A program made the position numbers and the translations under genes. The notes under the pieces were generated by a model. The model made no database searches and had not been told where the DNA came from. It worked only from the letters and a program-made list of their open reading frames with translations. Below are positions 18,392-28,338 of a stretch of 64,000 bases of DNA, one piece after another (the first letter of the stretch is position 1; every line of letters starts with the position of its first letter). Origin of the DNA: Flavobacteriaceae bacterium. GTDB taxonomy: Bacteria; Bacteroidota; Bacteroidia; Flavobacteriales; Flavobacteriaceae. The stretch is taken from the NCBI GenBank assembly GCA_021647405.1, contig JAKIUU010000001.1, positions 62,001 through 126,000 on the forward strand, written 5' to 3'.

Positions 18392-19984
18392 ATGAAAAAG
18401 AATTTAATTTTAGCAATTTTATCTGGTTTATTATTAGGACTTTCTTGGCCTACATATGGTTTTGCCATACTTCTTTTTATTTCTTTTGTACCATTACTTT
18501 TTGTAGAGCAAAATATAAGAGAAAACACCTATAAAAGAAGTGGTGCTAAACTATTTGGTTTGGCTTACATAAGCTTTCTCTTATTTAATGCCATTAGTAC
18601 TTGGTGGCTATGGAATGCCACAGTTTTTGGGATGGTATTTGCTATTGGCGTTAATTCTTTATTAATGACTTTGGTATTTTTTACTTATCACAAAGTGGCC
18701 GTTAAAACCAATGCTAAAACGGCTTTATTATTTCTGGTTGTATTTTGGATAAGTTTTGAGAAATTTCATTTGGGATGGGACTTCTCTTGGCCATGGCTCA
18801 ATTTGGGAAATGGTTTTTCGTATTATCATAAATGGATTCAGTGGTACGAATATACGGGAACTTTTGGTGGTACACTTTGGGTTTGGATGGTTAATATTGG
18901 TATTTATTTATCACTAAAAAACTACTATAATAATGGCGTTATAAAAACTTTATATAAAAATTTATTGCTCAATATTCTGATAATTGTATTGGGCATTTAT
19001 GGCTCTTTATACCTCTATAACACTTACACCTCTAAAGAAGATGGCGTTGCGAATGTTGTGCTTATTCAGCCAAATATTGATTCTTATACAGAGAAGTATA
19101 ACATTTCAAATTTAGAAACTGCACAAAATTTAATCGCTATGGCTAATAGTGCATTAGATACAACAACAAATTTTGTAATAGCCCCCGAAACTACTTTCGC
19201 TCAACCTGTTTTAGAAGCTAATTATATTAACACCAATGCTTACAAAGTATTGCAGAACTTTACCAATAATAACCAGAATATAAATATAATTGCGGGCTAT
19301 ACTTTTTACAAACAATACCAAAGTATTAAACAGCCTACACCAACAGCCAATAAATTTATAAATTCTAAAGGCAAATGGTATGATATGTATAACAGTGCTG
19401 CTTTTATCAATTCTAAAAATACACCCAAAATTTATTACAAATCAAAACTCGTTGTGGGTGTAGAATTGTTCCCTTATAAAAGCATACTACAACCTCTTTT
19501 AGGGGATGCTTTAATAAACTTAGGAGGTTCAATGTCTTCTTTAGGTACACAAAAAAAACGATCGGTTTTTAAATCGGGAGATTTTAAAGTGGCACCTATT
19601 ATCTGTTATGAATCTATTTACGGCGCGTTTGTAAACGGTTATGTAAGAAATGGCGCCAATTTCTTAACTGTCATTACAAATGATGGTTGGTGGAAAAACA
19701 CACAAGGCCACAAGCAACATTTAATGCTCTCTAAACTCAGAGCCATTGAAAACAGACGCAGTTTGGTAAGGGCTGCCAATACAGGAATATCGGCTGTTAT
19801 CAATCAAAAAGGAGATATTCTTAAACATCTGGATTATGGTGTTAAAGGTGTTTTAAAGGCTAAAATTAAATTAAATAATGACTTGACTTTTTACAATAAA
19901 TATGGCGATTATATTGCGCGTCTGGCACAATTTTTAAGCATCATTTTATTGTTAACTACTTTTTTAAGGAAACGAAAATATTAG
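18392..19984 (+). CDS. lnt: Apolipoprotein N-acyltransferase
   Basis: This 530-residue inner-membrane enzyme adds the third acyl chain to lipoproteins. About six membrane segments lie in residues 1-210, followed by a nitrilase-fold periplasmic domain and one C-terminal segment. The catalytic triad is visible: Glu266 (IAPETTFAQP), Lys352 (YYKSKLVVGVE) and Cys405 (PIICYESIYG). The stop codon overlaps that of the convergent sugar transferase by four bases, leaving no space for a terminator. Confidence 0.95.
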   Translation: MKKNLILAILSGLLLGLSWPTYGFAILLFISFVPLLFVEQNIRENTYKRSGAKLFGLAYISFLLFNAISTWWLWNATVFGMVFAIGVNSLLMTLVFFTYHKVAVKTNAKTALLFLVVFWISFEKFHLGWDFSWPWLNLGNGFSYYHKWIQWYEYTGTFGGTLWVWMVNIGIYLSLKNYYNNGVIKTLYKNLLLNILIIVLGIYGSLYLYNTYTSKEDGVANVVLIQPNIDSYTEKYNISNLETAQNLIAMANSALDTTTNFVIAPETTFAQPVLEANYINTNAYKVLQNFTNNNQNINIIAGYTFYKQYQSIKQPTPTANKFINSKGKWYDMYNSAAFINSKNTPKIYYKSKLVVGVELFPYKSILQPLLGDALINLGGSMSSLGTQKKRSVFKSGDFKVAPIICYESIYGAFVNGYVRNGANFLTVITNDGWWKNTQGHKQHLMLSKLRAIENRRSLVRAANTGISAVINQKGDILKHLDYGVKGVLKAKIKLNNDLTFYNKYGDYIARLAQFLSIILLLTTFLRKRKY

Positions 19985-21366
19985 TGTCCTCTAAAGAAAA
20001 GAACTGTACTAATGGTTTTAAAAATGATTTTAAAATCGAGATAAAAGCTTCTGTTTTTAATATAATACAAATCGAAACGCAATTTTTTATTTTGTTCTTC
20101 GATTGAGGACGCATACGGATACATAACCTGTGCCCAACCCGTTAAACCTGGCTTGATGACGTGACGTATTTCGAACAAGGGTATTTTTTTATTTAATTTT
20201 TTAACAAATTCGGGGCGTTCGGGGCGTGGGCCTATAAGAGCCATTTGTCCGCGTATGATATTAAAAAATTGAGGTATTTCATCAAAACGTGTTCTTCGTA
20301 ACAGTTTACCGAATAAAGTCACTCTTGGGTCTTCTTTTTCTGCCCAAACGGCGCCGTTTTTTTCGGCATTTTGAACCATAGACCTAAATTTAATAATCTT
20401 AAAAACTTTTCCTTTTACACCCACTCTATCTTGTGTATAAAACAAAGGTCCTCTATTTGCGATAAGGTTTCCAACAATGACAAAAGGCAGAATAAGTATC
20501 ATAAATAACAAACCAAACAAAGAGAAAATAACATCAAAAAATCTTGACAAAACCAGATATATTCTACTTTCATGTGTTTTACTAAACGAAATGTTTTTAT
20601 AAAAATCTTCCGTTAAATGGCGTCTCGGGATGCAAGACATTATTTCTTCGTAATAATTTTCGATATTTTTAATGGCTATCCCCGTCTCAAATAATTGAAT
20701 TAAGTGTTTATTTATCAGATTTGATTTTTCAAAATTGAGTCTATCGGTTACTATTACCTCTGTTACATAATACTTTTTAACTATTTCTTTTAAATCAGTT
20801 GTTTGTTTATCAAAAAAAGAGATTTCATCGAAACGGTTTATTTTTTTATCAGAGAAATAACCAACAATATAATTGGCTGGTGCATTAACAGATATTAAAT
20901 CTATGACACGTGCCACGCTTTTACTCTCGCCTAATACCAATACATATTTAAAATATTTTGGCGTAAAAATTAAAAGTATATAAGCAAAGCGCCATATTAA
21001 TATTGGAAGAAATATCCCAAAAAACAAATAGAGAATATGAATCCGCTTTGAAGGTAATACTGGGGCTAAAACTGGTGTAAAAATAAAGAATATTGTGGTT
21101 ACAAGAGATGTAACAAATACACTTCTCACAACTAAATAATTATCACTAGCAACCTTAAGTCGGTACATTTCGAATACTTGCCCAAAAAAAAGTAAATAAA
21201 CAGATAGGGTTATTAGCCAACTTAAAAAATCTTCATTACTTCGATCTATGTAGCTAAAATCGAAAAAATATGAAATACCAAAGAGACCTAAAAGTGCAAA
21301 AACCACATCAAATATCCGAAGCAATAAAATCCGCTCTGAAACATTAATATGTTTTTTACTAGTCAT
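19981..21366 (-). CDS. Polyprenyl-phosphate sugar-1-phosphate transferase that starts glycan synthesis (WcaJ/WbaP type)
   Basis: This 461-residue membrane protein has N-terminal membrane segments (about residues 15-130), a soluble nucleotide-binding-like middle, and a C-terminal bacterial sugar transferase domain. That domain has FKIIKFRSMV, RRTRFDEIPQFFNIIRGQM and GPRPERPEF, including the Asp-Glu pair of polyisoprenyl-phosphate hexose-1-P transferases. It loads the first sugar phosphate onto undecaprenyl phosphate at the inner membrane. It is the last gene of the long leftward polysaccharide operon, and its start overlaps the preceding gene by 8 bases. The exact sugar cannot be read from the sequence. 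Confidence 0.94.
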   Translation of the reverse strand: MTSKKHINVSERILLLRIFDVVFALLGLFGISYFFDFSYIDRSNEDFLSWLITLSVYLLFFGQVFEMYRLKVASDNYLVVRSVFVTSLVTTIFFIFTPVLAPVLPSKRIHILYLFFGIFLPILIWRFAYILLIFTPKYFKYVLVLGESKSVARVIDLISVNAPANYIVGYFSDKKINRFDEISFFDKQTTDLKEIVKKYYVTEVIVTDRLNFEKSNLINKHLIQLFETGIAIKNIENYYEEIMSCIPRRHLTEDFYKNISFSKTHESRIYLVLSRFFDVIFSLFGLLFMILILPFVIVGNLIANRGPLFYTQDRVGVKGKVFKIIKFRSMVQNAEKNGAVWAEKEDPRVTLFGKLLRRTRFDEIPQFFNIIRGQMALIGPRPERPEFVKKLNKKIPLFEIRHVIKPGLTGWAQVMYPYASSIEEQNKKLRFDLYYIKNRSFYLDFKIIFKTISTVLFFRGH

Positions 21367-22582
21367 TTGAATTGAATAAAGATAGGTACGATTGACTCAA
21401 GACTGTAAAATTATGGTATTTTTTAACATAATCATAGCCTTTTATGCCCATTATATTTCTTTCAGATTCATCCATCTCAAAAAATGTTAAAATGCCATCA
21501 GCTACAGCTTGTGCATTTTCTGGCTTAACGGTTATGCCACATCCTGAAAGTTCTACTGGATCCTTAATTAAATTTGACGACACCAAAACAGGTGTTTTGC
21601 TTAACATATAATCAAAATATTTATTTGAAGATACACCATAATTAAACAAAGGGGTGTCATTCCTACCGATAAAACAAAGGTCAAAATAATCTAACATAGA
21701 TTGTACCTTTTCTTTATTTATTTTAGGGATAAAAGTAATATTTTTTTGTTCTTTAGTTTGTTTTTGAAGTGTGTTTTTTAAGTAGCCATTACCAACCAAA
21801 ACAAAATGAATTTTCGTTTTATCTTGTAAAATTGTAGAAGCCTCTATAAAATATTCTAGGGCATTTGCCATTCCCATAGTGCCCGTATAACCCACAATAA
21901 ATTTATCTTTAGGTAGCTGCGTTACAACACCATCGTCTAGGGGGGCAGCTTTTAAATATTTTTTATCAATGCCATTGGGAATCCACTTAAATTTATCAGG
22001 TTTTTTTGATATGTTATTTATATAGGAGGCCGCATTTGGCAATAAGGAAACAATGTAATCAGATTTTTTGTAAGCAAACATTTCGAAAAGACCAATAATT
22101 TTAACCAAAGGATGATTATTAGAATAGCCCTTTAGATAAATTGGTGTTAAAGGCCATAAATCTCTTATTTCAATAATAAGCTTTTTTGAATTAAATCGTT
22201 TTTTAAAAAGATAACCATTAATTATTGGGAAAATAGGCATTGAAGAAACAATAATGTAGTCGGGTTTTCTTAATTTTTTTGTTGGAATAAAAAATAATCT
22301 GAGCATAAAAATTAAATTACTCCAAAATTTGCGATAGCCCCCATCATAATATTTTGGTGTTTTTACCCAACAAAATGTAATACCCACTTCAACTTCTTCA
22401 AATGCATAAGTTTTATTTTTAACATTGGGCTGATTTATAAACAAATGATTGTAAGATCCTGAAATTATTTTAACATCATACCCTTTTTTGACCCAATATC
22501 TACTCAACATTAAGTGGCGCTCTCCCCAGCCCGAATCAAGTGTGCCTGCCGTTTGATTTATGACCCAAATTGTTTTATTCAT
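21359..22582 (-). CDS. WbuB-like family 4 glycosyltransferase
   Basis: The 407-residue GT-B enzyme begins with an N-terminal acceptor domain (VINQTAGTLDSGWGERHLMLSRY) of the WbuB/FnlB type, in which the sequence between residues 90 and 160 (IIVSSMPIFPIINGYLF, IEIRDLWPLTP) is typical. The C-terminal donor domain contains KFIVGYTGTMG and the KYFDYMLSKTPVLVSS loop. Related proteins transfer deoxy-amino-sugars in O-antigen synthesis. It lies directly before the initiating transferase gene and overlaps it. Confidence 0.88.
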   Translation of the reverse strand: MNKTIWVINQTAGTLDSGWGERHLMLSRYWVKKGYDVKIISGSYNHLFINQPNVKNKTYAFEEVEVGITFCWVKTPKYYDGGYRKFWSNLIFMLRLFFIPTKKLRKPDYIIVSSMPIFPIINGYLFKKRFNSKKLIIEIRDLWPLTPIYLKGYSNNHPLVKIIGLFEMFAYKKSDYIVSLLPNAASYINNISKKPDKFKWIPNGIDKKYLKAAPLDDGVVTQLPKDKFIVGYTGTMGMANALEYFIEASTILQDKTKIHFVLVGNGYLKNTLQKQTKEQKNITFIPKINKEKVQSMLDYFDLCFIGRNDTPLFNYGVSSNKYFDYMLSKTPVLVSSNLIKDPVELSGCGITVKPENAQAVADGILTFFEMDESERNIMGIKGYDYVKKYHNFTVLSQSYLSLFNSND

Positions 22583-22585
22583 AAA

Positions 22586-23959
22586 TTAAATTTTAGAAAT
22601 TACAGCTTGGTATTTTCCATTGCTATTATTTGGTATTTCACTTTGATAGGTAAATCTGATTTTAATATCTCCCAATTGACTTATTAACCTCTTATTTATC
22701 AGTATTTCTTCTCTTTTAGAAAAACCAGATGCAACTACTAATACAATCTCTATTTCATCTATTTTATGTTGAATAACTTGTGCCAGTTTTAAAAAAGGAA
22801 CTGCCACAAATAAACTGTGAAAACGCACCATTTTTTGTCCATCTTTTCCTGTAATAACATCCTCTACTCTGCCTTCAATTTCATCTACCTTAAGCATATT
22901 TAAACCAGATTTTGTTTTCTGATTTTTAGATAATTTTACACGATCTCCTATTCTATATCTTATTAATGGTTGGTCAAAATTAAGTAAGCCCGTAGCCACA
23001 ATTTCACCCGATTCGCCATTTATTACTTGATTGCCATCAGCATCTAAAACTTCCATAATACCTGAATCAGGGCTAAATAATTTTTCACCATATTTATTTT
23101 CAGAAATTAAGCCACAAGCCTCTACAGCGCTATAACTATCGTATGTTTTACATTGATATACACGTGAAAAAGCATCTCTCATTTGAGATGTTAACTTTTC
23201 GCTAGAAGTAATAACAGCTGTTAATTTAGGCACCTTTAAATTTAACTTATCTATAAAAGAAGCTAAAAGATAATTACTCATGGCATATCCAACCATATAT
23301 TCTAAATTGTATTTTTCAATGCCTTTTAAATAATTTTTAGCATTTTGCTCTGAAATATGATACGCTGAAAAATATACTTGCTGTTCAGCACTGTTATACC
23401 GATAAAAAGGCGGTTTGTTATTGGCTGATTTTATAATTTTCCTGCCCCCTATCATACCTCTTGGCATTTTATAATCTAATCCTGCCCAATGTCTTACCCT
23501 TGCTTCATACATTGCGCTATAAGTCTGGTGAAATTCTTTTGAAAAATATATTTGAGTTGGCGTTCCTGTACTGCCGCTACTAGAATAAAATACACCTTTA
23601 GCTTTTTGAGATGACATCAATTTTGTAGTTCCAAATTTTCTTAAGCTCTCTTTTTCTAAATACGGAAGTTTTTTTAAGTTATCTAATTCGAATTTTTCAA
23701 AATCAGACAACTTAAACCCATGTTGTTTATAAGTTTCTTTATAATAAGGTACCGTTGTAAAAGCATGTACTAAAAGTTTTCTTAACTCTTTGGTTTGATA
23801 ATCATGCCACTGCTGATTGCTGAAAGAATCGCGTATTTTAAAATCGATAAGCTTCTTTTTAAATACACCACCATACCGCCTTCTTTTCCAATACAAACCA
23901 TATAAAGACATCATGCTATTCTGTAAAAAAACAGGGCTTATCTGGTAAAGGATTGACAT
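22586..23959 (-). CDS. CapK/PaaK-like adenylate-forming protein
   Basis: This 457-residue member of the acyl-adenylate superfamily resembles capsule protein CapK and phenylacetate-CoA ligase. The ATP-binding loop SSSGSTGTPTQIYFS lies near residue 125. SYSAVEACGLISE and the late motif LIRYRIGDRVKL are family-typical. CapK-type genes are frequent in polysaccharide loci, but the reaction is rarely known; possibilities are activation of an acyl or amino-acid group for attachment to a sugar. It is 3 bases from the glycosyltransferase gene after it. Confidence 0.87.
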   Translation of the reverse strand: MSILYQISPVFLQNSMMSLYGLYWKRRRYGGVFKKKLIDFKIRDSFSNQQWHDYQTKELRKLLVHAFTTVPYYKETYKQHGFKLSDFEKFELDNLKKLPYLEKESLRKFGTTKLMSSQKAKGVFYSSSGSTGTPTQIYFSKEFHQTYSAMYEARVRHWAGLDYKMPRGMIGGRKIIKSANNKPPFYRYNSAEQQVYFSAYHISEQNAKNYLKGIEKYNLEYMVGYAMSNYLLASFIDKLNLKVPKLTAVITSSEKLTSQMRDAFSRVYQCKTYDSYSAVEACGLISENKYGEKLFSPDSGIMEVLDADGNQVINGESGEIVATGLLNFDQPLIRYRIGDRVKLSKNQKTKSGLNMLKVDEIEGRVEDVITGKDGQKMVRFHSLFVAVPFLKLAQVIQHKIDEIEIVLVVASGFSKREEILINKRLISQLGDIKIRFTYQSEIPNNSNGKYQAVISKI

Positions 23960-23963
23960 ATAT

Positions 23964-24899
23964 CTATTTTTGGCCTAACAAGTAGAAATAGCGCATAAAT
24001 TCTTCTTTTTTGTCAATCTTAAAACCTACTTCTTTCATCGTATCTTCCATAGGTCTTGAATTGTGAAAATGTAAAGTATGGTCATCGACAGAAACCCGTT
24101 TTGAGATTTGAAAAAGTTTACGGGCAATAATCTCTAATAAAACAGGCAAAGATAATTTTAAAGTTTTTAATTTAGTTAATATCTGCCCCCCCAACGGCAC
24201 ATCTAAATGACTAAATATCAATAATTTTCCGTCTTTTTTAAGCACTCTGTGGGCTTCTTTAATAAAAGCTTTATAATCGGCAAAATGATCTATAGAGGCC
24301 AAGCTCATTACAATATCTACCGAATTATCTTTAAAAGGTAATTTTTCGGCATGCGATAAAATATGATTCATTTTAGTTTCAAGCAATTGCGGGTAAACAC
24401 GTATAAACTGGTCATGTAATAAACGTATATTGGGATCTACTAAAAAATAAGTATTGTCTTCTGGATATCTAAAAAAACTGCATTGCGATTGTCCTGTTCC
24501 TGCACCCACATCTACAATGCTCTTACCTTTGACATTTGCCAATTCGGTTTGGGCACTTACATAATGTGTTAAAGGTAAATTGCGCATTAAAGCGTAAGAA
24601 GTAAGTGACTTATGGTAATTTAAAAATTTCTTATTTAAACGGCTCCATTTTTTGTCATTTTTCAGAATAACTTGATCTCTAAAGTCGGCTATATTATCAG
24701 AAATTTTATAAGCTTTTGTATGTGATGTGTTTGTTAATTTGCCCTTGTTAATTTCTAAAGACTCACCTGTTTCTATACATTGTAGCACATCAATATAAGA
24801 ATCTACAGAATTTCTGTTTTGTTTATAAAGCGTTGCACTTTGATACACATTACGCTGTTTATCAATAAGTTCAAAATATAGATTTGCTATTTGATTCAT
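23964..24899 (-). CDS. Class I SAM-dependent methyltransferase
   Basis: The 311-residue protein has an N-terminal extension of about 120 residues and a Rossmann methyltransferase domain. Motif I is IVDVGAGTGQ near residue 133, and the Methyltransf_11 core LPFKDNSVDIVMSLASIDHF is near residue 192. The N-terminal part (CIETGESLEINKGKL) resembles the Trm112-like segment often fused to such enzymes. It probably methylates a sugar hydroxyl or amino group of the glycan. It is tightly packed between the CapK-like gene and a glycosyltransferase gene. Confidence 0.88.
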   Translation of the reverse strand: MNQIANLYFELIDKQRNVYQSATLYKQNRNSVDSYIDVLQCIETGESLEINKGKLTNTSHTKAYKISDNIADFRDQVILKNDKKWSRLNKKFLNYHKSLTSYALMRNLPLTHYVSAQTELANVKGKSIVDVGAGTGQSQCSFFRYPEDNTYFLVDPNIRLLHDQFIRVYPQLLETKMNHILSHAEKLPFKDNSVDIVMSLASIDHFADYKAFIKEAHRVLKKDGKLLIFSHLDVPLGGQILTKLKTLKLSLPVLLEIIARKLFQISKRVSVDDHTLHFHNSRPMEDTMKEVGFKIDKKEEFMRYFYLLGQK

Positions 24900-24909
24900 T
24901 TTAAAAGAT

Positions 24910-25929
24910 TTATTTTAAAAGACTATACCATTGATTTTTTACACTCATCCAATCAAACGATTCGGCTTTTTTTCGTGCATTAACACACATTTGAACTGTT
25001 TGCTCTTGGTTTTCGAGCAAATTTACAATTTCTTTTGCCATTTGTGTGGCATCACCTTTGTTGGTTAAAACACCCTCATTTTTGTCATTTATTAAAAAAG
25101 GCAATCCGCCAGCATTTGTACTTACAATAGGAATGCCTAATGCCATTGCTTCCATAATGCTTACAGGTGTGTTATCAAAATTAGTAGTATTGATAAAAAT
25201 ATCAAAATCCTCAGATTTTTGACCCCATACTTCTTTAGGTAAAACACCTGTAATTTCGACATCCTTTTCTAAAGCAAATTCTTTTATTTTATCTAAAGTT
25301 TGTTGATGTGATTTATCTTTAAAAGGGCCTATCATGCATAGTTTGGCTTTGGGGTATTTTTGTTTTAACTGATTTAACACTTCTATAGCCATAACTGGGT
25401 TGTATGTTTTATCAAACGCCCGAACCCACAATAGATTTGGATAAAAACATTCTCTCGATTTAAAATTATAATCTGATATAGTTAAAACATTTGGAATGAA
25501 TAATACCCTAAAGCCTTTTTGGTTAAAAGCATTTTTAAGGTAATTTGAAGGGGCAACATTGGCATAAGAGTTGGCAAATATCATCTTTGATAAGTGTTCA
25601 GAATTTTTTAACCGACTTGGTAAATTACCCCCGTGTAAAATAGGAATGTATTTTATTTTTAAAAATCGCGCCATTTGCGACACTATAAAAGCATAATAAA
25701 AATTAATGGTACTAAAAGTGTCAATTAAAATGTAATCTATTTGATTTCTACATTCAAAAACCGTCCAACACATATCTACAAGGCGCAGTATTTTATTTGA
25801 TTTATTGGATACAACTGTAACTTTATAACGCTCTTTTAACAATGAACTTAAAACTGCAATTGTGGCATTGTAACCTGTTTTATTAGACAAATTATTACCA
25901 ATATATAAAATGCTTATCTGTTTATTCAT
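24910..25929 (-). CDS. Family 4 glycosyltransferase
   Basis: I prefer the start MNKQISILYIGNN at 25929, which overlaps the preceding gene by 8 bases; an ATG eight codons upstream (25953) would overlap more. The resulting 339-residue GT-B protein has an N-terminal acceptor domain and a GT4 donor domain: LLWVRAFDKTYNP near residue 165, FDIFINTTNFDNTPVSIMEAM near residue 250, and the EAMALGIPIVSTNAGG loop holding the E-x7-E-type glutamates. Specificity is unknown. Confidence 0.88.
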   Translation of the reverse strand: MNKQISILYIGNNLSNKTGYNATIAVLSSLLKERYKVTVVSNKSNKILRLVDMCWTVFECRNQIDYILIDTFSTINFYYAFIVSQMARFLKIKYIPILHGGNLPSRLKNSEHLSKMIFANSYANVAPSNYLKNAFNQKGFRVLFIPNVLTISDYNFKSRECFYPNLLWVRAFDKTYNPVMAIEVLNQLKQKYPKAKLCMIGPFKDKSHQQTLDKIKEFALEKDVEITGVLPKEVWGQKSEDFDIFINTTNFDNTPVSIMEAMALGIPIVSTNAGGLPFLINDKNEGVLTNKGDATQMAKEIVNLLENQEQTVQMCVNARKKAESFDWMSVKNQWYSLLK

Positions 25930-27262
25930 ATATTTCGTCTTCCGCATCACCATCGGTTATTTGAATTAAACACAAGCCATAAATCCATCCTGGAAAAGCT
26001 ACCCGCATAGCTGAATGGTTTATTGTTAAAAACCAAAATGTAAGAAAAGTAATTAAAAAGGCCCTGTTATAATAATTTTGACTTAAAATATGTGGAAAAG
26101 GTGCAGAGATTAAAAGAATTAACAAAAATACCCCTATTAGGCCATGTTCACTTATCAATCGGCCTATTTCATCATGCGAAACAATACCTTTTATATTGGT
26201 AGATTTATAATATTTGGTCCCTCCCACTCCTATCCCAACAAATGGATGGCTGTAAAAAGCCTCTAATTGCGCCACAAATAAATCAACTCTACCAGCTGAC
26301 ACATCCTCCTTTTTAATACCCCGGGCATTTCTATTGGTATATCTATTATCAATCATTCCTCTAGTTACATTAGAAGTGTATAGCCACAACCCTATCATCA
26401 TAATTGACAAAATAGAGGTATATTTAAAAAAATTAAAAGTTTTATTTCTACCCCCGTTTATAATAATGACAGCAAAAATAATTACTGCTACCCCTGCCGC
26501 AAATGTCCCGCCTCTAGAAAAAGTTAATAAAATACGATACGTGAAATATATTAAAGCCACAACATCAAATATTAAAAATCCTGATAAGCGTTCTTTTAAA
26601 AATAAAAAAATAGCCAATATAAAAACTGCAAAACCTAAAATGGTAGCTACTTGATTTGGACCAAAGCCACCAGAAGTCATGCCATTTGCGACACCTCCAA
26701 AATTAATTTCAGATAAATCGGGTGTTTTGAAATACATATAAGAAACCATTGAAAAGACTGGAAGCGATACATAATACAAAACTCTAAAAAGCTGGTCTTT
26801 TGTAAAAGGTCTCTTATAGAAATACAAGGCTGCTATACCCAATAAAAAAGGGCCACTAAGATTAAAGGCAATTACACGTCTTAATGAAACCCCAAAAGGC
26901 ACATTGGTAAATACAATTCCTAATAGAAGTAACAATAGATATAAAAAATATATAGGTGGTACACTGTGCTTTCTTTTTTCTATAAATAACCCAACCAACA
27001 TAAAAACAATAACAGCGTACTTATTCATTTCATAAAAGAACAATCCTTTGGTCATACGTAAAAAGACTTCACTCCCTACTAAATAAGCCGTCCATAAAGC
27101 AACTTCTTCGTTTTTATTTGAACTGCTAATAATCATTATAAGACCCATAATTAAAATTATGTAGCTGTAAGCTATAGCAATTACTTGGGTTAAAACCAAA
27201 AAACCCAAAAGTAAGTGAATTCCAATGGCAAAAAGTCTTACGTATTTAGCGTTTGCAAACAA
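25922..27262 (-). CDS. O-antigen polymerase/ligase-like membrane protein (Wzy/WaaL type)
   Basis: The 446-residue protein has about 10-12 membrane segments. A large loop (about residues 310-370) carries GRVDLFVAQLEAFYSHPFVGIGVGG and SHDEIGRLISEHGLIGVFLL. The Wzy_C/O-antigen-ligase pattern is the His-containing HNEF/HDEI loop followed by a Gly-rich GxGxxG segment. It either polymerises repeat units or ligates the glycan to a lipid or other acceptor in the periplasm. No Wzx flippase is seen in this window, whereas an ABC exporter is, so the ligase reading is attractive. Confidence 0.85.
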   Translation of the reverse strand: MFANAKYVRLFAIGIHLLLGFLVLTQVIAIAYSYIILIMGLIMIISSSNKNEEVALWTAYLVGSEVFLRMTKGLFFYEMNKYAVIVFMLVGLFIEKRKHSVPPIYFLYLLLLLLGIVFTNVPFGVSLRRVIAFNLSGPFLLGIAALYFYKRPFTKDQLFRVLYYVSLPVFSMVSYMYFKTPDLSEINFGGVANGMTSGGFGPNQVATILGFAVFILAIFLFLKERLSGFLIFDVVALIYFTYRILLTFSRGGTFAAGVAVIIFAVIIINGGRNKTFNFFKYTSILSIMMIGLWLYTSNVTRGMIDNRYTNRNARGIKKEDVSAGRVDLFVAQLEAFYSHPFVGIGVGGTKYYKSTNIKGIVSHDEIGRLISEHGLIGVFLLILLISAPFPHILSQNYYNRAFLITFLTFWFLTINHSAMRVAFPGWIYGLCLIQITDGDAEDEIYE

Positions 27263-28338
27263 TGTTTATAAATATTTAATATGGATTGAATTACGATATC
27301 TTTTGAATAATGTTCTAAAACATTTTTATTTAAGTTTATTCCAAATTTCAATCTATTTTCTTTCGATGTGGCTAATTTACTTAAATATTGAGCAAGTTCT
27401 AATTCATCTTTAACTTTAACAATATAACCTGAAAATTTATGTTCAATAACAGTATTACATTCGCCTACATCTGTACAAACAACAGGTAATTTAGCCAGAC
27501 CATATTCTAATAAAGAAACGGGCAATCCTTCTGAAATTGATGACAACACACCAATAGCAGATTGTAATAAGATATTTTTAATATCAGACTTACTGCCATA
27601 TATAAAAATATTTTTTTGCAGATTAAGTTCAGAAATAAGATTCTTGACACTTCTTGAATAGTCATCATTAAGATCAAGACCTACCAAATGTAAAGTCCAA
27701 TCTCTATTATTTAAATAAAATTTAGCAAAGGCCTTAATCAAATTAAGATGGTCTTTTTGGGGTCTTAAATTTGCTAAACAAACTATTCTTTTACCCTCCT
27801 GACCTTTTAACTGTGTATAATCACTACTAATATCAGAAAATGAGGCAAAATTTGGTAAATATGTTATATTACTTTGCCAAAGATTTTGTATTGCCCAATT
27901 TTTTAGATTGGTGTTTACAACAAATATATGATTGAAAAATAATGAGCAAATTTTTAATATTCCTCTTTTCCGTTGGCTTAACATATCACTAAATCCAAAG
28001 TGGTCGTGCCAAAATAATTTGACACTGGGCAAAGTCAGTTTCAATAATACTCCTAAAAAAAAGGATGAAGAATGGGCATGAATTATATTTATATTATTTT
28101 TAAATATGTATTTTCTAAGCTTGAAAATTGCTTTAAAATCAACTATCTTTTTTTTATTTAAAAATAAATAACCAACATCTGCATTTAGATTCTTTTTTAG
28201 CGCCCCTTCTTTTCTTGTGACACATAAAAAAGATTTAAGTCTTTTCTCTTTCAATCCATTAGCTATATTAACAGCCATCATTTCTGCGCCACCAATATTT
28301 AAGGAGTCAATAAGTTGTAAGGCCCTAATTTGTTTCAT
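27238..28338 (-). CDS. Family 4 glycosyltransferase
   Basis: The 366-residue GT-B protein starts with the acceptor-side motif LIDSLNIGGAEMMAVNIANGL. The donor domain has RIVCLANLRPQKDHLNLIKAF near residue 185 and a late ISEGLPVSLLEYGLAKLPVV loop with GT4 glutamates. It overlaps the next gene by 25 bases and the previous one by 14, as expected for translationally coupled genes of one operon. The sugar is unknown. Confidence 0.9.
   Translation of the reverse strand: MKQIRALQLIDSLNIGGAEMMAVNIANGLKEKRLKSFLCVTRKEGALKKNLNADVGYLFLNKKKIVDFKAIFKLRKYIFKNNINIIHAHSSSFFLGVLLKLTLPSVKLFWHDHFGFSDMLSQRKRGILKICSLFFNHIFVVNTNLKNWAIQNLWQSNITYLPNFASFSDISSDYTQLKGQEGKRIVCLANLRPQKDHLNLIKAFAKFYLNNRDWTLHLVGLDLNDDYSRSVKNLISELNLQKNIFIYGSKSDIKNILLQSAIGVLSSISEGLPVSLLEYGLAKLPVVCTDVGECNTVIEHKFSGYIVKVKDELELAQYLSKLATSKENRLKFGINLNKNVLEHYSKDIVIQSILNIYKHCLQTLNT

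Noticed and set aside
26334..26654. Rightward open frame of about 100 codons inside the Wzy/ligase-like gene
   Set aside because: It is the reverse complement of a membrane-protein coding region and has no recognisable protein features.
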